Part shown: one piece after another, positions 44,919-56,549 of the stretch
Numbering within the stretch: the stretch's first letter is position 1
Layout: each line of letters opens with the position of its first letter
NCBI GenBank assembly: GCA_023213395.1
Contig: CM041465.1
Coordinates: 220,541,741-220,605,740, forward strand
Source: Cycas panzhihuaensis
Lineage: Eukaryota > Cycadophyta
DNA length: 64,000 nt
Reading direction: 5' to 3'
The notes under the pieces: model-generated
The model's input: the letters and a program-made list of their open reading frames with translations, nothing else
Told to the model about the DNA's origin: nothing
Databases searched by the model: none
Program-made: the position numbers and the translations under genes

Positions 44919-46198
44919 TGCATCATGATCATGGGAGGCTGCCCAAAAGACTAGAATTTTTTTTTCTTTCCCTCTCAGATCGAGTACTCTCTCTACCCTA
45001 GTGGAGATCGAGGAAAGACCTTCACTTAGTACTCTCTCCACAGAGATTGAGGAATGGTATCAGGACAGTCCAAGAGTTGGGAGAAAGGAGAAATTCTTTT
45101 CCCAGGTAACTCTAGTACTTTATCCCTTGTCTTTCATATGGTTTTAATTTCATTCCTATATTTTGATTCTGGCATTGAATTATATCTAAAGGGTAGATAA
45201 CACCACTGGGCGACTACTTTTTTTCTCCCTCCCACCTCCTTTCCTAGGTAGATAACAACGTTGAGCAGCTACCCAAGTAGTTAGGTAGAGACCCTATACC
45301 AGGGGTCTTTAAATATCACAGGGATCTGCCATTTTAGCTAAGCGCATAGTGGCCCTCCTGCCCTTTGCATGAAGGATTGGAGTATCACTCCTGAGCCAAG
45401 CCCTAGATAGAACCTGGCTATGGAAGTGTGCCTCCACGTACCTTTGGGTATATAGGAGGACCCCACCTTCAAGTCCCAATCCTTTTCCAACATAGGCAAC
45501 TATCGATCGCTGAAGTCTTGTAGTGCAGTGGTTAGCAGTTAGCGCCACGAAGCTACCTATCCCAAACTTCTACAGTTTATTGGCATGCCTATAAGACTAA
45601 GCATACCTTGTCTAGTGGTTGGTAGGATACTTTTGTTAAGACTGTAAGCCATCTCACAATTTGAAAAAAAAAAAAGAAAAAAGGGAAGAAACAAAAAGAA
45701 AGGAAAAAAAAAAAAGAGAGAGAAAAATAAAACATAAAGGAAAAAACAAACAAAGGGGAAGAAAAGAAAAAAAGGAAAGAGCAAAAGAAAACATTTTAAA
45801 AAAAAAAAATTCACTTAATTTAATGAGAAAATTTACCCTTATAGGTATATACATCATTTGGATCAGTACATCATACTAGTCAATTTGCACTAGGTTCATA
45901 TATACTATAAATTTTTATAATTTTTAGTACCTAGTCACTGGTGGGTCCCACCCCCCCCCCCTACACTTCACATGCCCTATTTGAATAAGCTTTTTGCACT
46001 ATTGAAAGAACTTGATATCTTGTTTATGCAACTTTTTTTGGGGTCAACAGGCTATAGACACCACACAATCTCCCTATCCACCCCCCTCTCTTTCCCTTAA
46101 CAACCCCCTTTTTCTTACGTCTCGTTCTTTCTTGATCTTTCCCACTTCATTCATTCCCCTTCTTTCTACTTATTCCCACCTCTTTATACCCTTTCTCC
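44919..46198 (+). other. leader of E7 with purine-rich tract
   Basis: No coding domain. The stretch 45660-45810 is almost purely A/G on this strand (runs of A broken by GAAAGG, GGGAAG). A C-run of about 12 is at 45950-45961. Open frames over the purine tract on either strand are low-complexity artefacts. A pyrimidine-rich stretch (46070-46198) precedes the gag ATG. Confidence 0.7.
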
Positions 46199-47230
46199 AT
46201 GGCTTCTCAAAGTAACAGTGACAAAATCTCAGGACTCAAGACTAAAGTCAACAGAATTTATGATAAAATAGAGGATCTCAGCCATATACGCGAGGAGGTT
46301 AAAAACGAAGTAGCTACCATACGCGCAGAATTTAGCTCAAAATTGTAAAACCTAGCATCTCATGATGATGTCTACGATGTAATTAAGAGGTTGAATAACT
46401 TCTCTCCTCCACCACCCATTAGCCCCACACAGCAACAAATTGTGCCTCTACCTCCACGTCAGTAGTAACCATTCCATCATAAGATCAACATACCCACATT
46501 TGATCCAGATCTCAACAAGGATAATGCACAAAGTTGGATTAGCAAACTAAAGTCTTACTTTACACTCAACCCAATGTCTATAAATAAGCAACTTACATTT
46601 ACTTCCATTCACTTAGATGGGAAGGCACATCATTGGTTCCGATGGTGGAAATGGGAGTACCCCTCTAGCCAGTCTTGGGCACACTTCTCTATATGTTTTT
46701 TCGAATAGTATGAAGACACTTGGAGTCAATCTTTTTTTACATAACTAACATGTTTGAAGCAAGTATCCTCTGTTGAAGTTTACATGGATGAGTTCCAATC
46801 TTTATGTAATCGAGTTAATCAACAACTGGATAAATAGATAGAGATAGATACATATATGTCCAAACTTAAAGATCGTATCCAAATGCACTTGAAGACAGTC
46901 TCCCTATCCATTCTAAAGGATGCAATTAATATAGCTAAAGCAATAGAAGCAGAATTTATTGTAGAAAGACCTCCTCCATTTAAATAAGACTCCATGTGAT
47001 TTTCATGATCTCAACAAGCTGATGTGGCCTAGTCCCAGAGACCATGATCACGCCCACAACCAGAGGACACCCCAGCTACATCTCTCAAGTAGCACACTGA
47101 GGAATCATCATCGAAGTCCATCTACATCACTCCTGCAGAGGCACAACATCGTCGGGAAGTCAGTCTATGTATGCAATGTTCTAAAAAATGGACCACTGGT
47201 CATAATAGAATCTGCAAAGCTAGGAAGATG
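46199..47230 (+). pseudogene. gag of E7 with zinc knuckle
   Basis: The ATG at 46199 starts 'MASQSNSDKISGLKTKVNRI', with a coiled-coil-like N-terminus ('SHIREEVKNEVATIRAEFSS'). The capsid core is 'FDPDLNKDNAQSWISKLKSY', 'SIHLDGKAHHWFRWWKWEYP', 'SWAHFSICFFE' and 'SSVEVYMDEFQSLCNRV', the Retrotrans_gag pattern (L-x-G-x-A-x-x-W). About six TAG/TAA stops interrupt one frame to 46987. After a frameshift the knuckle 'CMQCSKKWTTGHNRIC' is at about 47171-47220. Confidence 0.88.
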
Positions 47231-47900
47231 GTCTTCATAATTAACCCAGACTTATCCTCGGATGATGACCCTGAGACTGAGCATGAATATGATGATGAAC
47301 CCCAAGACCACCCTAGTGATGAGTTACCCCCAAACCCTAAGCCTAAAGTTTCCTTATCCATAGTTACCTCCATTGCATGTCCTGAACCACTTCAAGTCAA
47401 AGGAATACTTAGGGAAACCCTAATTACCATTTTGATTGACAATGGCGCATCCCTAAATTTCATCAACATCTCTATTGCCTGCTAATTGAATCTTTACATA
47501 AAACCTAAAACTGGCTTCACTTGCTCCTTACCTAGTCATCACACACTCCATTATGCGGGAATAATAAAAAACCTCACGGTCCATATTGGCTCATATATCC
47601 TTGTCTCTAATTTTTATGCCCTATCCATAGGTGGGTCAGATGCAATTCTTGGCGTATAATGGCTCCAGACTCTAGGAACTTATAGCACTAATAATTCACC
47701 CATGACCCCCTTCATTATGTTCAAAGATCACATGGGCCACTCTCATAAACTTTATGGGATGCAAGCCCCCCCAAACAAAGTAATCTCACCCTTATAAATG
47801 CACCACCAACTCAACGGTAACATCGAATATATTATTTATCTTAACCATATCCAAGCCCCCTCGAGTATCCACCCTGATATCCAGTAAGTATTAGATCGAA
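47231..47900 (+). pseudogene. protease of E7
   Basis: An acidic linker ('PDLSSDDDPETEHEYDDEPQ') precedes 'KGILRETLITILIDNGASLN' with D-N-G-A in place of D-S-G-A, then 'FINISIA'. Further on are 'VSNFYALSIGGSDAILGV' and 'WLQTLGTY' (I-L-G-x-x-W-L, with Gln changed to a TAA stop). This is the usual chromovirus retropepsin layout in frame with the end of gag. Confidence 0.87.
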
Positions 47901-49130
47901 ACCAATTTGTATTTACTCCATTACCTACTAGCCCCCCACCTAATCGAGGCTTTTACCATACTATTGAGTTATAAAGTTCACACAACCCGATTAGCCTTCG
48001 ACCATATAGAAATTCCTATTTCTAAAAAAATGAAATCGAAAAAATCACATGGGAATTATTAGATATGGGTATCATCTAACCTAGTAAAAGCCCATATGTG
48101 GTACCCATCGTCTTAGTTCATAAGAAGGATGGATCTTTCCGATTTTGTGTTGACTATCATGCACTCAATAAAATCACCATAAAAAATAAGTTTCCCATGC
48201 CACGAATTGATGACATGTTGGATGAAATTCATGGCGCTACAATTTTCATCAAGCTTGATTTATAGTCAGGATACTATCAAATCCCCATCTTACTAGAGGA
48301 TCAACATAAAATAGCTTTCTGAACCCACCATGGCCACTTTGAGTTCTAGGTCATGTCCTTTGGCCTATGTAATGCTCTGGCCACCTTTCAGGCCCTCATG
48401 AACAAGATCTTTTTCCCATAGTTACAAAAATTTGTCATCGTCTTCTTCGATGATATTCTTATCTATAGCTCAAACATGCCAGCCCATATCCCACATCTAA
48501 AAATAGTCCTTTAAATCCTAGCTGAGAATAAACTATATGCTAAGCTCTCCAAATATGAATTTAGGAAATATGAATTACAATACCTTGGACATATTATATC
48601 CTTTGTAGGGGTTCAGGTGGATCCTGATAAATCTTTGTCATCACTAACTGTCCAACCCCAAAAACCCTAACCCAATTGTGGGCTTTCTTAGGACTTACCA
48701 GATTCTATCGTCGGTTCATTCAAAATTATGCCACCCTAACCACTCCCTTAACCCACTTACTTCGGAAGGATTCCTTCTAGTGGTCCCCCTCAGCTAATGA
48801 GGCCTTCCTCCATTTAAAGGAGGTCATGACAACCACCCTAGTCTTGGCCTCCTATGACTTTTCACAGCCTTTCCAATTAGAATGCGATGCCTCTGGGTTT
48901 GGATTAGGTGTGGTCTTAATGAAAGACTTCCACCCCATTGCCTTTAAAAGTCAAAAACTCAAAGATCATGAGTGTAGACTTTCTACCTATCAAAAAGAAA
49001 TGCGGGCCATCCTCCATGCTGTTGACAAGTGGTGATAGTATCTACTTGGTTCTAAATTCACTATCCTCACTAATCATTATAGCCTTCGTCATTTACTAGA
49101 TCAACCAGTCCTCTCAAGAGCAAAGGAAAT
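47901..49130 (+). pseudogene. reverse transcriptase and RNase H of E7
   Basis: RT: 'ISLRPYRNSYF', 'LLDMGII', '[20 protein letters not shown]', '[20 protein letters not shown]', '[19 protein letters not shown]' (first Asp; TAG replaces Gln), 'VMSFGLCNALATFQALMNKI', '[17 protein letters not shown]' (catalytic DD intact) and 'LQYLGHIISFVGVQVDPDK'. A frameshift near 48640 follows. RNase H: 'PFQLECDASGFGLGVVLM' and 'HPIAFKSQKLKDHECRLS', then 'EMRAILHAVDKW' (48826-49035). 'F-F-D-D-I-L-I-Y-S' and 'Y-H-A-L-N-K-I-T' are typical of chromoviruses. Confidence 0.93.
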
Positions 49131-50715
49131 GGGTTGATCGCCCAAGTTTTTGATTTTACAATCACATATAAAAAGGGGAAAGATAACATTGTGGTAGATG
49201 CTCTCTTGAGGTTGCCTTCACCTACACTTGGCGATAACACCGGTCATACTGAGGACCCCACCATTTATGCCATTTCCTCCCCACCGACATGGCTATGTGA
49301 TTTAGCCATGGCTAACCAAAACCAACATGATTTTGTGCACTGGGCCAATAAGGTCCACACTCATAAGGATTGGTCCATCCATAATAATCTTCTCTTATAC
49401 CAAAATCACATATTCATACATCCCCTCTCAGCTTTTATTCTGTAGATTTTATCAAAATACCATTCTTCCCCTCTTAGTGGCGACTCTAGTTTTTATAAAA
49501 CTTACCATAGGATTTATTTTGACTTCTTTTGGCCAGAAATGAAATCCACCATCCTTACCTTTGTCTTAGAATGTGATACATGCAAATGTAATAAAGTTGA
49601 TACAAAACCCCAACTAGACCTCCTTCAACCATTGCACATCCCATAAGGTAAATGGCAAGATATTGCCATGGACTTTATAACGGGCCTACCACCATCTGTT
49701 GGATCTGACTCCATTTTAGTAGTCATAGATCGGTTGACAAAATATGCCCACTTTTTGCCTATCCACACAACCTATAAAGCCCCACGCATCGCTGACATCT
49801 ACATCCAAATAATATTTCATTTACATGGTTTTCCATCCACCATTATATGCGATTATGACCCTAAGTTCACTAGCTCCTTTTGGCAAGAGCTATTCCACGC
49901 ATCAGGTATATCATTCAAAATGAGTTTTGCACACCATCTATAGACCGATGGCTAGTCTGAGGTCCTTAACAAAACTATGGAGACCTACTTACATTGCTTT
50001 GCATCTGACCACCAGTCTAAATGGACATCATAGCTAGCTCTAGCTGAGTATTGGTATAACTCCTGACACCATTTAGCCATTAGAATGTCCCCATTTTTGG
50101 CTCTCTATGGGTATCCCCTACTGTCCCACCACACCTTAGCTACCAACCTTTGTACGATAGCAGTGCAACAAAAATTACAGCATATGGACCAAATTCTCCA
50201 CACCCTTAAACAAAACCTATCTATGGCCCAAAATTGAATGAAATAATTAGCAGACTGCCACCACTCTGATCGCTCTTTTAACATTGGGGATCTGGTATTT
50301 CTTTATCTCCAACCTTATAAGTAATAATCCCTTCACCATCATAAGAACTACAAACTTAGCCCTCAATATTATGGCCCCTATAAAGTCCTTAAATGTATTA
50401 GTGAAGTTGCATATGCTCTCGACCTTCCCCTCACCACAAACATCCATAATGTTTTTCATGTCTCCTATCTTCAGAATTGTTTAAGCAAAACCCATACTCC
50501 CCAGACAATCCTTCTAATTTTGGATGAAGAGCAAACCTTGTCCGTACCTCCAGAATGTATCTTGGCTACTAGACAACGGCATCTCTACAATCAGTCCATT
50601 TCAGAATATTTGATATAATGGACAGGTTGCACCTCCAACGAAGCAACTTGGGAGTCTGATGAGTTTGTCAAAAAGCACCCGCATCTCATATGCCTCGAGG
50701 ACTCGGCATCTTAGG
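49131..50715 (+). pseudogene. integrase with chromodomain of E7
   Basis: Starts 'QVFDFTITYKKGKDNIVVDA'. The zinc zone keeps 'FVLECDTCKCNKVD' (second Cys pair). Core: 'WQDIAMDFITGLPPSVGSDS' (first Asp), 'ILVVIDRLTKYAHFLPIHTT', 'HGFPSTIICDYDPKFTSSFW' (second Asp), then 'TDG.SEVLNKTMETYLHCFA' (catalytic Glu; TAGs at two Gln positions) and 'LALAEYWYNS'. 'GDLVFLYLQPY' and 'YYGPYKVLKCISEVAYALDL' form the GPY/F module. The end, 'PPECILATRQRHLYNQSISE' and 'YLI.WTGCTSNEATWESDEF', is a chromodomain (aromatic W-x-G and A-T-W-E motifs), which guides integration by binding histone marks. Confidence 0.93.
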
Positions 50716-50724
50716 GGAGGGAAC
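50711..50724 (+). promoter_or_regulatory. polypurine tract of E7
   Basis: TTAGGGGAGGGAAC just before the 3' LTR. Its first TAG is also the pol stop codon, so pol ends inside the polypurine tract. Confidence 0.85.
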
Positions 50725-50725
50725 T

Positions 50726-51099
50726 TACTACATAACTTATCTGACTAAGTTATGTAAACCACTATAGAACTTTGTGCATATGCCGTCTAGCGGGTCAATA
50801 GTATGCATGGGCACCGCCGTCCAATAGAATGTAAGGCCACTTAGGCTGCTAATAAGATTACATGTATAAGATCCTATTTTGTCTATATAAGGATCATAAA
50901 TTATAAATAATGGTTACCTTGATAGAACATTTTTATAAAGATTATACTATGGTACTTTCTATCTTTTGGTGATCATTTAGCACTCTAGTGTTCCTATGAA
51001 ACTCTTGGTTAACTTGTTTGCTCTATTGGATAAGAAGGCGCTACTACGATTGTCAAATTCTCTGCTATCTCAAGAGTATTGGCGAGAAGAAACGTCCCA
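50726..51099 (+). repeat. 3' LTR of E7
   Basis: 374 bp, TACTACATAACTTATCTG ... AACGTCCCA. The first bases TGT have become TAC. Followed exactly by target copy AGGAA. Confidence 0.95.
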
Positions 51100-51104
51100 A
51101 GGAA

Positions 51105-52080
51105 GGACTCATCCCCCCTTGAAGGTATATCCCTTATTGAAAGGGGACTTAGGAGAAAGAGCCTTGAGGAGTGATTTGTCCTTCTTGCAAAGGCACCACA
51201 TACAAAGAGATATAAGAAGATGAAGCGAATGGATGTGGGACTGAATTCTACCTATATGGACCACCTGTAGGTGGTATAATGCCATATGGGTGAAGGAGGT
51301 CCACCCCATAGATAGGAAGAGGATTCCCTTTCCCATGCCTCCATGGCTGGGAGGCGTATCTTGGGGGCACATAAAGAGAGGAGTCCTTAGGTTAGGTTTG
51401 GGAACACATGTGGATTTGCCCCATGTGGCTAGAGGAAGGGGGATATGTAGGGCCCTTAGGTCGAATTGAAGGTGGATGGACCAAGGTTGGTTGTGGTGTG
51501 GTTACCTGGTTGGGAGGAGGTATACTCAACCCTATTTAGGAAGTTGGCATACCTCGAGCAGTCCCTAGAGGATAAGGGACATAAGATGAAGAAGAAGTAA
51601 CAAAGGACAGCCCCATTATAGATAGCAAAGCTAAAAGAGAAGAGTATGGGGGTGTAGGCGAGGAAGAGGAGGATGCCACACTTCACAAGATGCTCTCCAA
51701 CCACTTTGGAGGTGGTTGGAGACTAGCAGCTTAGAAGCATTAATGTAGTGCTTCCACCACATCTGTAGGAGGGGTTCCTACTTACTCATATGAGGTTGAA
51801 GGCTCCTCGTATGAAGTAGACCCCATAAGGCGATCCTCATGGGTATTTTCACTAAGGTGGTGATATCCCATAGGGGAAGAAACTCCCACATCATGGGTAG
51901 GAAGATGAGGGATATTTTGGTGCTCTTGATTATCCAGATAGAAAATGGGATCTTCACCCTCTTGGGTGGGACCCTAGAAAGAGGTTGAGGGTTGTTGGGT
52001 TTCAAAAACATAGGCATGATAAGCCCAATCTGAAGAGAATCCCTCCATGGATGATTTGGAATCAGATAAAGGAAGGGGAG
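51105..52080 (-). pseudogene. gag N-terminal, Pro/Ser-rich part of E5
   Basis: Continues E5 gag past E7. The minus-strand frame shows 'VPPRYASQPWRHGKGNPLPI', 'YGIIPPTGGPYR', 'STPPPNQVTTPQPTLVHPPS' and 'ETPTSEPGNS'-like proline runs, with several TAG/TAA stops. Low-complexity Pro-rich N-termini are usual in Tat gag proteins. The exact start codon is unclear; the stretch 52081-52287 may be leader. Confidence 0.6.
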
Positions 52081-52287
52081 AATACGGTGAGTCTTCCAAA
52101 GAAGGAGGAAGGCCTCATAAAGGATAAGAGAATCATTACATTCAAGTTCCTCCTAAGGTTTGGAAGAAAGAGGGGTAAGTGGAATCAAGGATGTTGGGGG
52201 TTGCCCCAACGAATCAAGAAGGGATGCCAAAAAAGAGAGATGCAATGCCAATAGAAAGGAAACTAGGATGGTTCCTTTACCAGTAGG

Positions 52288-52305
52288 TCCCCAGTATGGT
52301 TGCCA
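52288..52305 (-). promoter_or_regulatory. primer-binding site of E5
   Basis: The minus strand reads TGGCAACCATACTGGGGACC one base after the LTR end. It resembles the TGGCGACTCTGCTGGGGAC site used by Tat/Grande-type elements, with CG decayed to CA. This fixes the LTR boundary at 52307. Confidence 0.75.
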
Positions 52306-52306
52306 G

Positions 52307-55300
52307 TGGATTCACACCTTTGGGGGTCACTAAACACAAGGGGATCAAGCCTACACAACCGCTAAACAAAGGACTTAAAGATCCTTGAGAGTGGGGGGAT
52401 AGGTCACCCACAAAAGGTATATGTGCATTGGAACACATGTTCGAGGACCCATAAATGGCACATAAGATCCTCCCTTTAGGCAAGTACCTTCTTAGATTTG
52501 AAATGGGCAAAGGCATCCTTAGTTTCCTAAGTAGCCTCAAAAGGGACTCTCCTATCTTGATGGGTTGAGGAAGGAGAGGGAGAATGAAAGGGGCCTTTCT
52601 CAAGTTGAAAGGAAAAGAGGAGGTGAACCTTAGTGGAAAAGGGGTGCCTATGAAATAAAAGAAAGATGGTAGGTGGAAAGAGTATAGGAAAGGGAGGATT
52701 TGGTGTAAAAGAACCAACCCCTAGAAGGGTAAGGTAAATAGGGTGCCTTACCAAAGGACACCTAGAAGGAATGCCTCTAAGGTTTACATGCACTAGATAG
52801 GTGACTGAGGAAGTCAAAAGTTTTGGGAGATGTCTTTGTTTTGCTCAAGAAAGTGATGTAATAATATGAAATATAATTTTCACTAAATAAATACAATTCA
52901 AAGAAAAAACAAACTCTCTTCTTTACCTCTCATTTCCTGTCTCTCCTTTTCTTTTATAGACGATAATACAAGGGAACAAAGGGGAAGAGCAAATGCAATA
53001 AAAGAGTATAATGACTAGTGCAATTTGTTCTAATGATATATGGGGAGAAAAAGTAACTGTCAAGAGGCTTAAATCCCTTTATGTCCCTACCCTGGTAAGT
53101 GCAAAGAGCATGCAAAAGAGAGGGAAATGCAATAAAGGGAAAGAAACCATTTAGTCACTTTTACTAAGGATGTAATATGGGTGGTATATCAACTCAAACT
53201 ACCCTTGTTTAAATGCCCATGCAATAAGGAAGGGAAAGAAAGTGGAGTCAATGCATGACTTCCTTTCATAATGAATACAAAGTGGATGATCTTTGAGCAA
53301 GAAAGAATAAATGCAATTTTTCCTTTTCTTTTCTTTTGGGAAAGGGGGAAAGTGATATGGAAGAAGGTGAAGTTGGAGGAAGTGCACCTAGAACCAAGTT
53401 AGTTGGCAAAGCACACCTTTCTTCCTTCTTTGTGATCTCTTTACCGATCACCTCTCACTCCTTATCATGTTTGGCGTTGTAGGTGGAATATTGGTGGGGC
53501 TTCCTTACCTTCCCTAAGATGCTTGTGCAAGATGAAATAAGAGGAGTTACAAGGAAAACAAACCTCAAAGAGAAATAAGAGGAAACAAAGTTCATGTACA
53601 TTTCATTATGGTTCCCGCTTGCTTCAAAAAATAAAACCTACTTGGTAGATCAATATCCTTTCTACAAGAGGCTATATGCATATGAAAGCAAATAGATATT
53701 TGTACATAGATATGTGTATGTTTTCCAAATAAAAATCTGATCTTACTTATGTGCTTTGTAAAAAAGAAATAATATGCTATTCAATTTTCCTTAATATGCA
53801 TGTAAATTATTTAATTAATCCTTTAGAGGGAAGGGGGGTAAAGGGAATGAGAAAGAAAGCCTTGGAATGGACAACCCTCCCAAATGGGGCACCTCCATAT
53901 GCTCAAGTGCTCCAAGCATCCAAATCAAGTAAAGAATTGTGGCTTCTAAGCAAACAAGGAAGGTAACAAAGTTTGCAAGAACAAAAGTTGTAAAAGCTAC
54001 AAAAATTGCAAATGTTACAAAAGTTGCAATGTTACAACTTTTACAAGATTTATAAGATAAGGTAAGAATCCAACAAACTACAAGATTTATAAAGAAATCT
54101 AATTTTATATGACATATGAGGGCTAGTTTTAGGTGTTGTAAGTGGTTGTCAATACTATAACCAGCAAGATCCTTCACCCCAAGGGTTTCTAGGCGTGCAA
54201 GGTGGATATGAGATGGGAGAAGTATGAAAGGTGGGGGGTTGCCCTGGAGGATGCAGCTAATAGGGTCTGAACCCTAGCCTTAGGCTCCTCTTCTTTCTTT
54301 CTGCAAGTTCCCACAACCCACTTGATGGTGGCCTAAGAGAAACCTCAAGAGGTATAGAAGGATAGGCATGAGGGACGAAGGGTTTGCCTTCCTCCAAAGG
54401 ATCCAAGAAACAAATGTATAGAGGAGATTTTTAGGTAAACAAAGGACAATACTAAAAAAAAAAAAAGAACCTTTTCCAAATGAAGAAATAGTAAGGTACA
54501 TATCTAAATCACAACTAGAACTAATTTAGAGTAGATATTATCTTATGGATTGGTAGGAGGAGAAGGATCCCTCTTGGTGCATGGAGGAAAGCTCCACTTA
54601 GCAACACAAAGAAGATAAGAAAACCTACGAAAGCCTACTCTGATGCCTAGAGTGAGAACTTAAGAGGAGAAATCTACTAGAAATAGACTACTACAGACTT
54701 GCAACTTAGGGTTTTACCCTAAGGAAAGGAGGAGGTAGGAGAAGAGAGCAGGAGATAGCAGTTAGAGATGGTTTTTTTTTTTTCTCAAATGAGTCAAGAG
54801 AGACAAAGTGAGTTTGAAATTAGGTTTTTATACCCAACTGTGGTCTATCAAGTGATTAGGGATCGCCCTGAGTAGGAAACAACCTATTGCCACATGTCAG
54901 TTTCATAATAAATGTGAAATTAGCCATTGCCAGGCTAAGGATTCAAATGGATAGTTACCCTATGGCAAACTTTATGGTACCACAAAGTTTGTTGTGTTAC
55001 CATGAACAATACTTCAGTGTGCTCAAAACATAGAGAAAAAATAAAGGGGAGCCTGAGAGACACATAAAAGTAGGTTTTAGACCCAGATAGAGTAAAATAC
55101 TAGGCTAGTAAGGCATTTAAGAGACCTTTAAGTGCCACAGGGACCTCATCAATCAAGGAAAAGGTGGTGATTAGGCCCCAATGTGGGACAAGTGGTGTGT
55201 GCGAGGGTGATTAGTCCTAGAACATGGTGCTAGGGATTGTATAATGCCAAAATACAATCAACAGTGGGCTACAAGAGCCCAAGAGTGCTCAGGACTACTG

Positions 55301-55550
55301 TGGAGTTGTGATGGAGGGCTATATTATGCCATGGGATGTTTGTCCCAAGTCATCATAGGCTAAAATAATAGTTACAAGCATAAAAGAGTAGGTAGGCCAA
55401 GCATATCAATTATGTAATCATCAATGCCTTATAGAATGTAGCTATTATATGTCTCAATACATCCTAAAGTAAAAGAAGTGCTAGGTTAGAGATATACCTA
55501 TACCTACGTGAGAGGTGTTATCCATGTCCATTCCTGATAGCTAGGAAATA
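52307..55550 (-). repeat. 5' LTR of E5 (3.24 kb)
   Basis: Minus-strand start TATTTCCTAGCTATCAGG at 55550 (TG decayed to TA), end GGTGTGAATCCA at 52307. The TATA box TATAAAAA is at 54825-54832. It is colinear with 27815-30880 and the full-length reference for that truncated copy. Small open frames in it are shared with the other LTR but decayed, so they are not genes. Confidence 0.92.
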
Positions 55551-56549
55551 GCATCCATGGCTTTCATCTTTGAGCATTGCTTTATATACCACTCTATTAC
55601 TTCATATGTATGGTTTATGGGTTTATTAGGGCTATATATATAGTTTTGCTTCTATTTAGGATTGTGTGATGAAGAGGAGACATGGCATTATATAATGTGA
55701 TTTTCATAATTTGTCATAGATGTGCTAATTAACATCACCCTGATGTGCATTGAAGGACTTCATATAGGACTCAATGTGCTTTAGATCCTTATCCTCATAG
55801 CTTGCATTCACTATTACATAAAACTATATTCTCCCTTCACCTTGGTAATGACTAAATTATCAATAACTCCTCCTTTCTCATTGGTGAAAATAATCAATAT
55901 TCTAATGCTAGGAACTAACCCAACTATATCTACAACAAGAAGTTTCTCAAGAAAGGAAATGTAATCCTTCCCTTTAAGGCTGAACCCATACATATGAGAC
56001 ACATAAAAAAGGCTCCCATTAGCCCTATAATGTAGAATCCATTATAGAGTCCTTACATGCATGTGAATTATTCCATTATGTATGGGCATCTTTATAGATA
56101 TATCTCCTTGGCTCATTGCTTGTTTTACCCATGCATTTCAAGAGAAAGTGCTACCATTAATCTTTTATTATGGCAATGAAGCTCTTTCAAAAACAATAGA
56201 AAGATATTAATAAAACCTGAATCTATAAATATATATTTATCACCATAACATTTATTTCTTGCTCAGTAAATCAATTAATGTTAAAACCCTCATGTATACC
56301 ACACAAATTATCTCAAATATGCCCTCTTATGTCACCATAATACTATGCCATAATAACATCATGCTTCTATTTAATAATACCCTCAATAATATTTTTATCA
56401 AGCCTAATTTCATGATTTATCACATAGAGAAATTGGTGAAACCCTTAATATTTTCACCACATACTTTATAATAATGCCATCATACTCTTTGTAATATACC
56501 ATTACTATCTATCGATCTATCTATCTATATATATGTGTGTGCCAAAAAC
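55551..56549. other. unassigned flank right of E5
   Basis: No gene recognised. AT-rich, with a (ATCT)n microsatellite at about 56510-56530. The minus-strand open frame 55814-56002 has no recognisable motif. Confidence 0.5.

Larger units (their letters stand above)
44531..51099 (+). mobile_element. E7: Ty3/gypsy chromovirus
   Basis: Target-site duplication AGGAA (44526-44530 and 51100-51104). LTRs 44531-44904 and 50726-51099 are both 374 bp. Internal order: tRNA-iMet primer-binding site, leader, gag, zinc knuckle, protease, RT, RNase H, integrase with a C-terminal chromodomain, polypurine tract. The chromodomain places it among plant chromoviruses, which tend to insert into particular chromatin. 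LTR copies differ at about 40 sites by eye (near 11%), nearly all transitions. It is inserted in the gag of E5 in the opposite direction. Confidence 0.95.
27815..55550 (-). mobile_element. E5: Tat-like Ty3/gypsy retrotransposon, host of E6 and E7
   Basis: On the minus strand, 5' to 3': LTR (55550-52307), primer-binding site (52305-52288), Pro-rich gag start (to 51105), E7 insertion, rest of gag, protease, RT first part, E6 insertion, RT second part, RNase H, integrase (to 35850). A plus-strand antisense ORF (33069-34990), archaeal-type RNase H (31925-31440), polypurine tract and 3' LTR (30880-27815) follow. Without E6 and E7 it is about 18 kb. The 3' LTR lacks its last ~190 bp, so no target duplication can be checked; the right flank base block is GCATC (55551-55555). 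A second copy of the 3' half is E2. Confidence 0.88.

Noticed and set aside
45557-45879. Overlapping open frames on both strands rich in Phe/Leu or Lys/Glu
   Set aside because: They arise from the purine tract in the E7 leader; no start context, no conserved residues.
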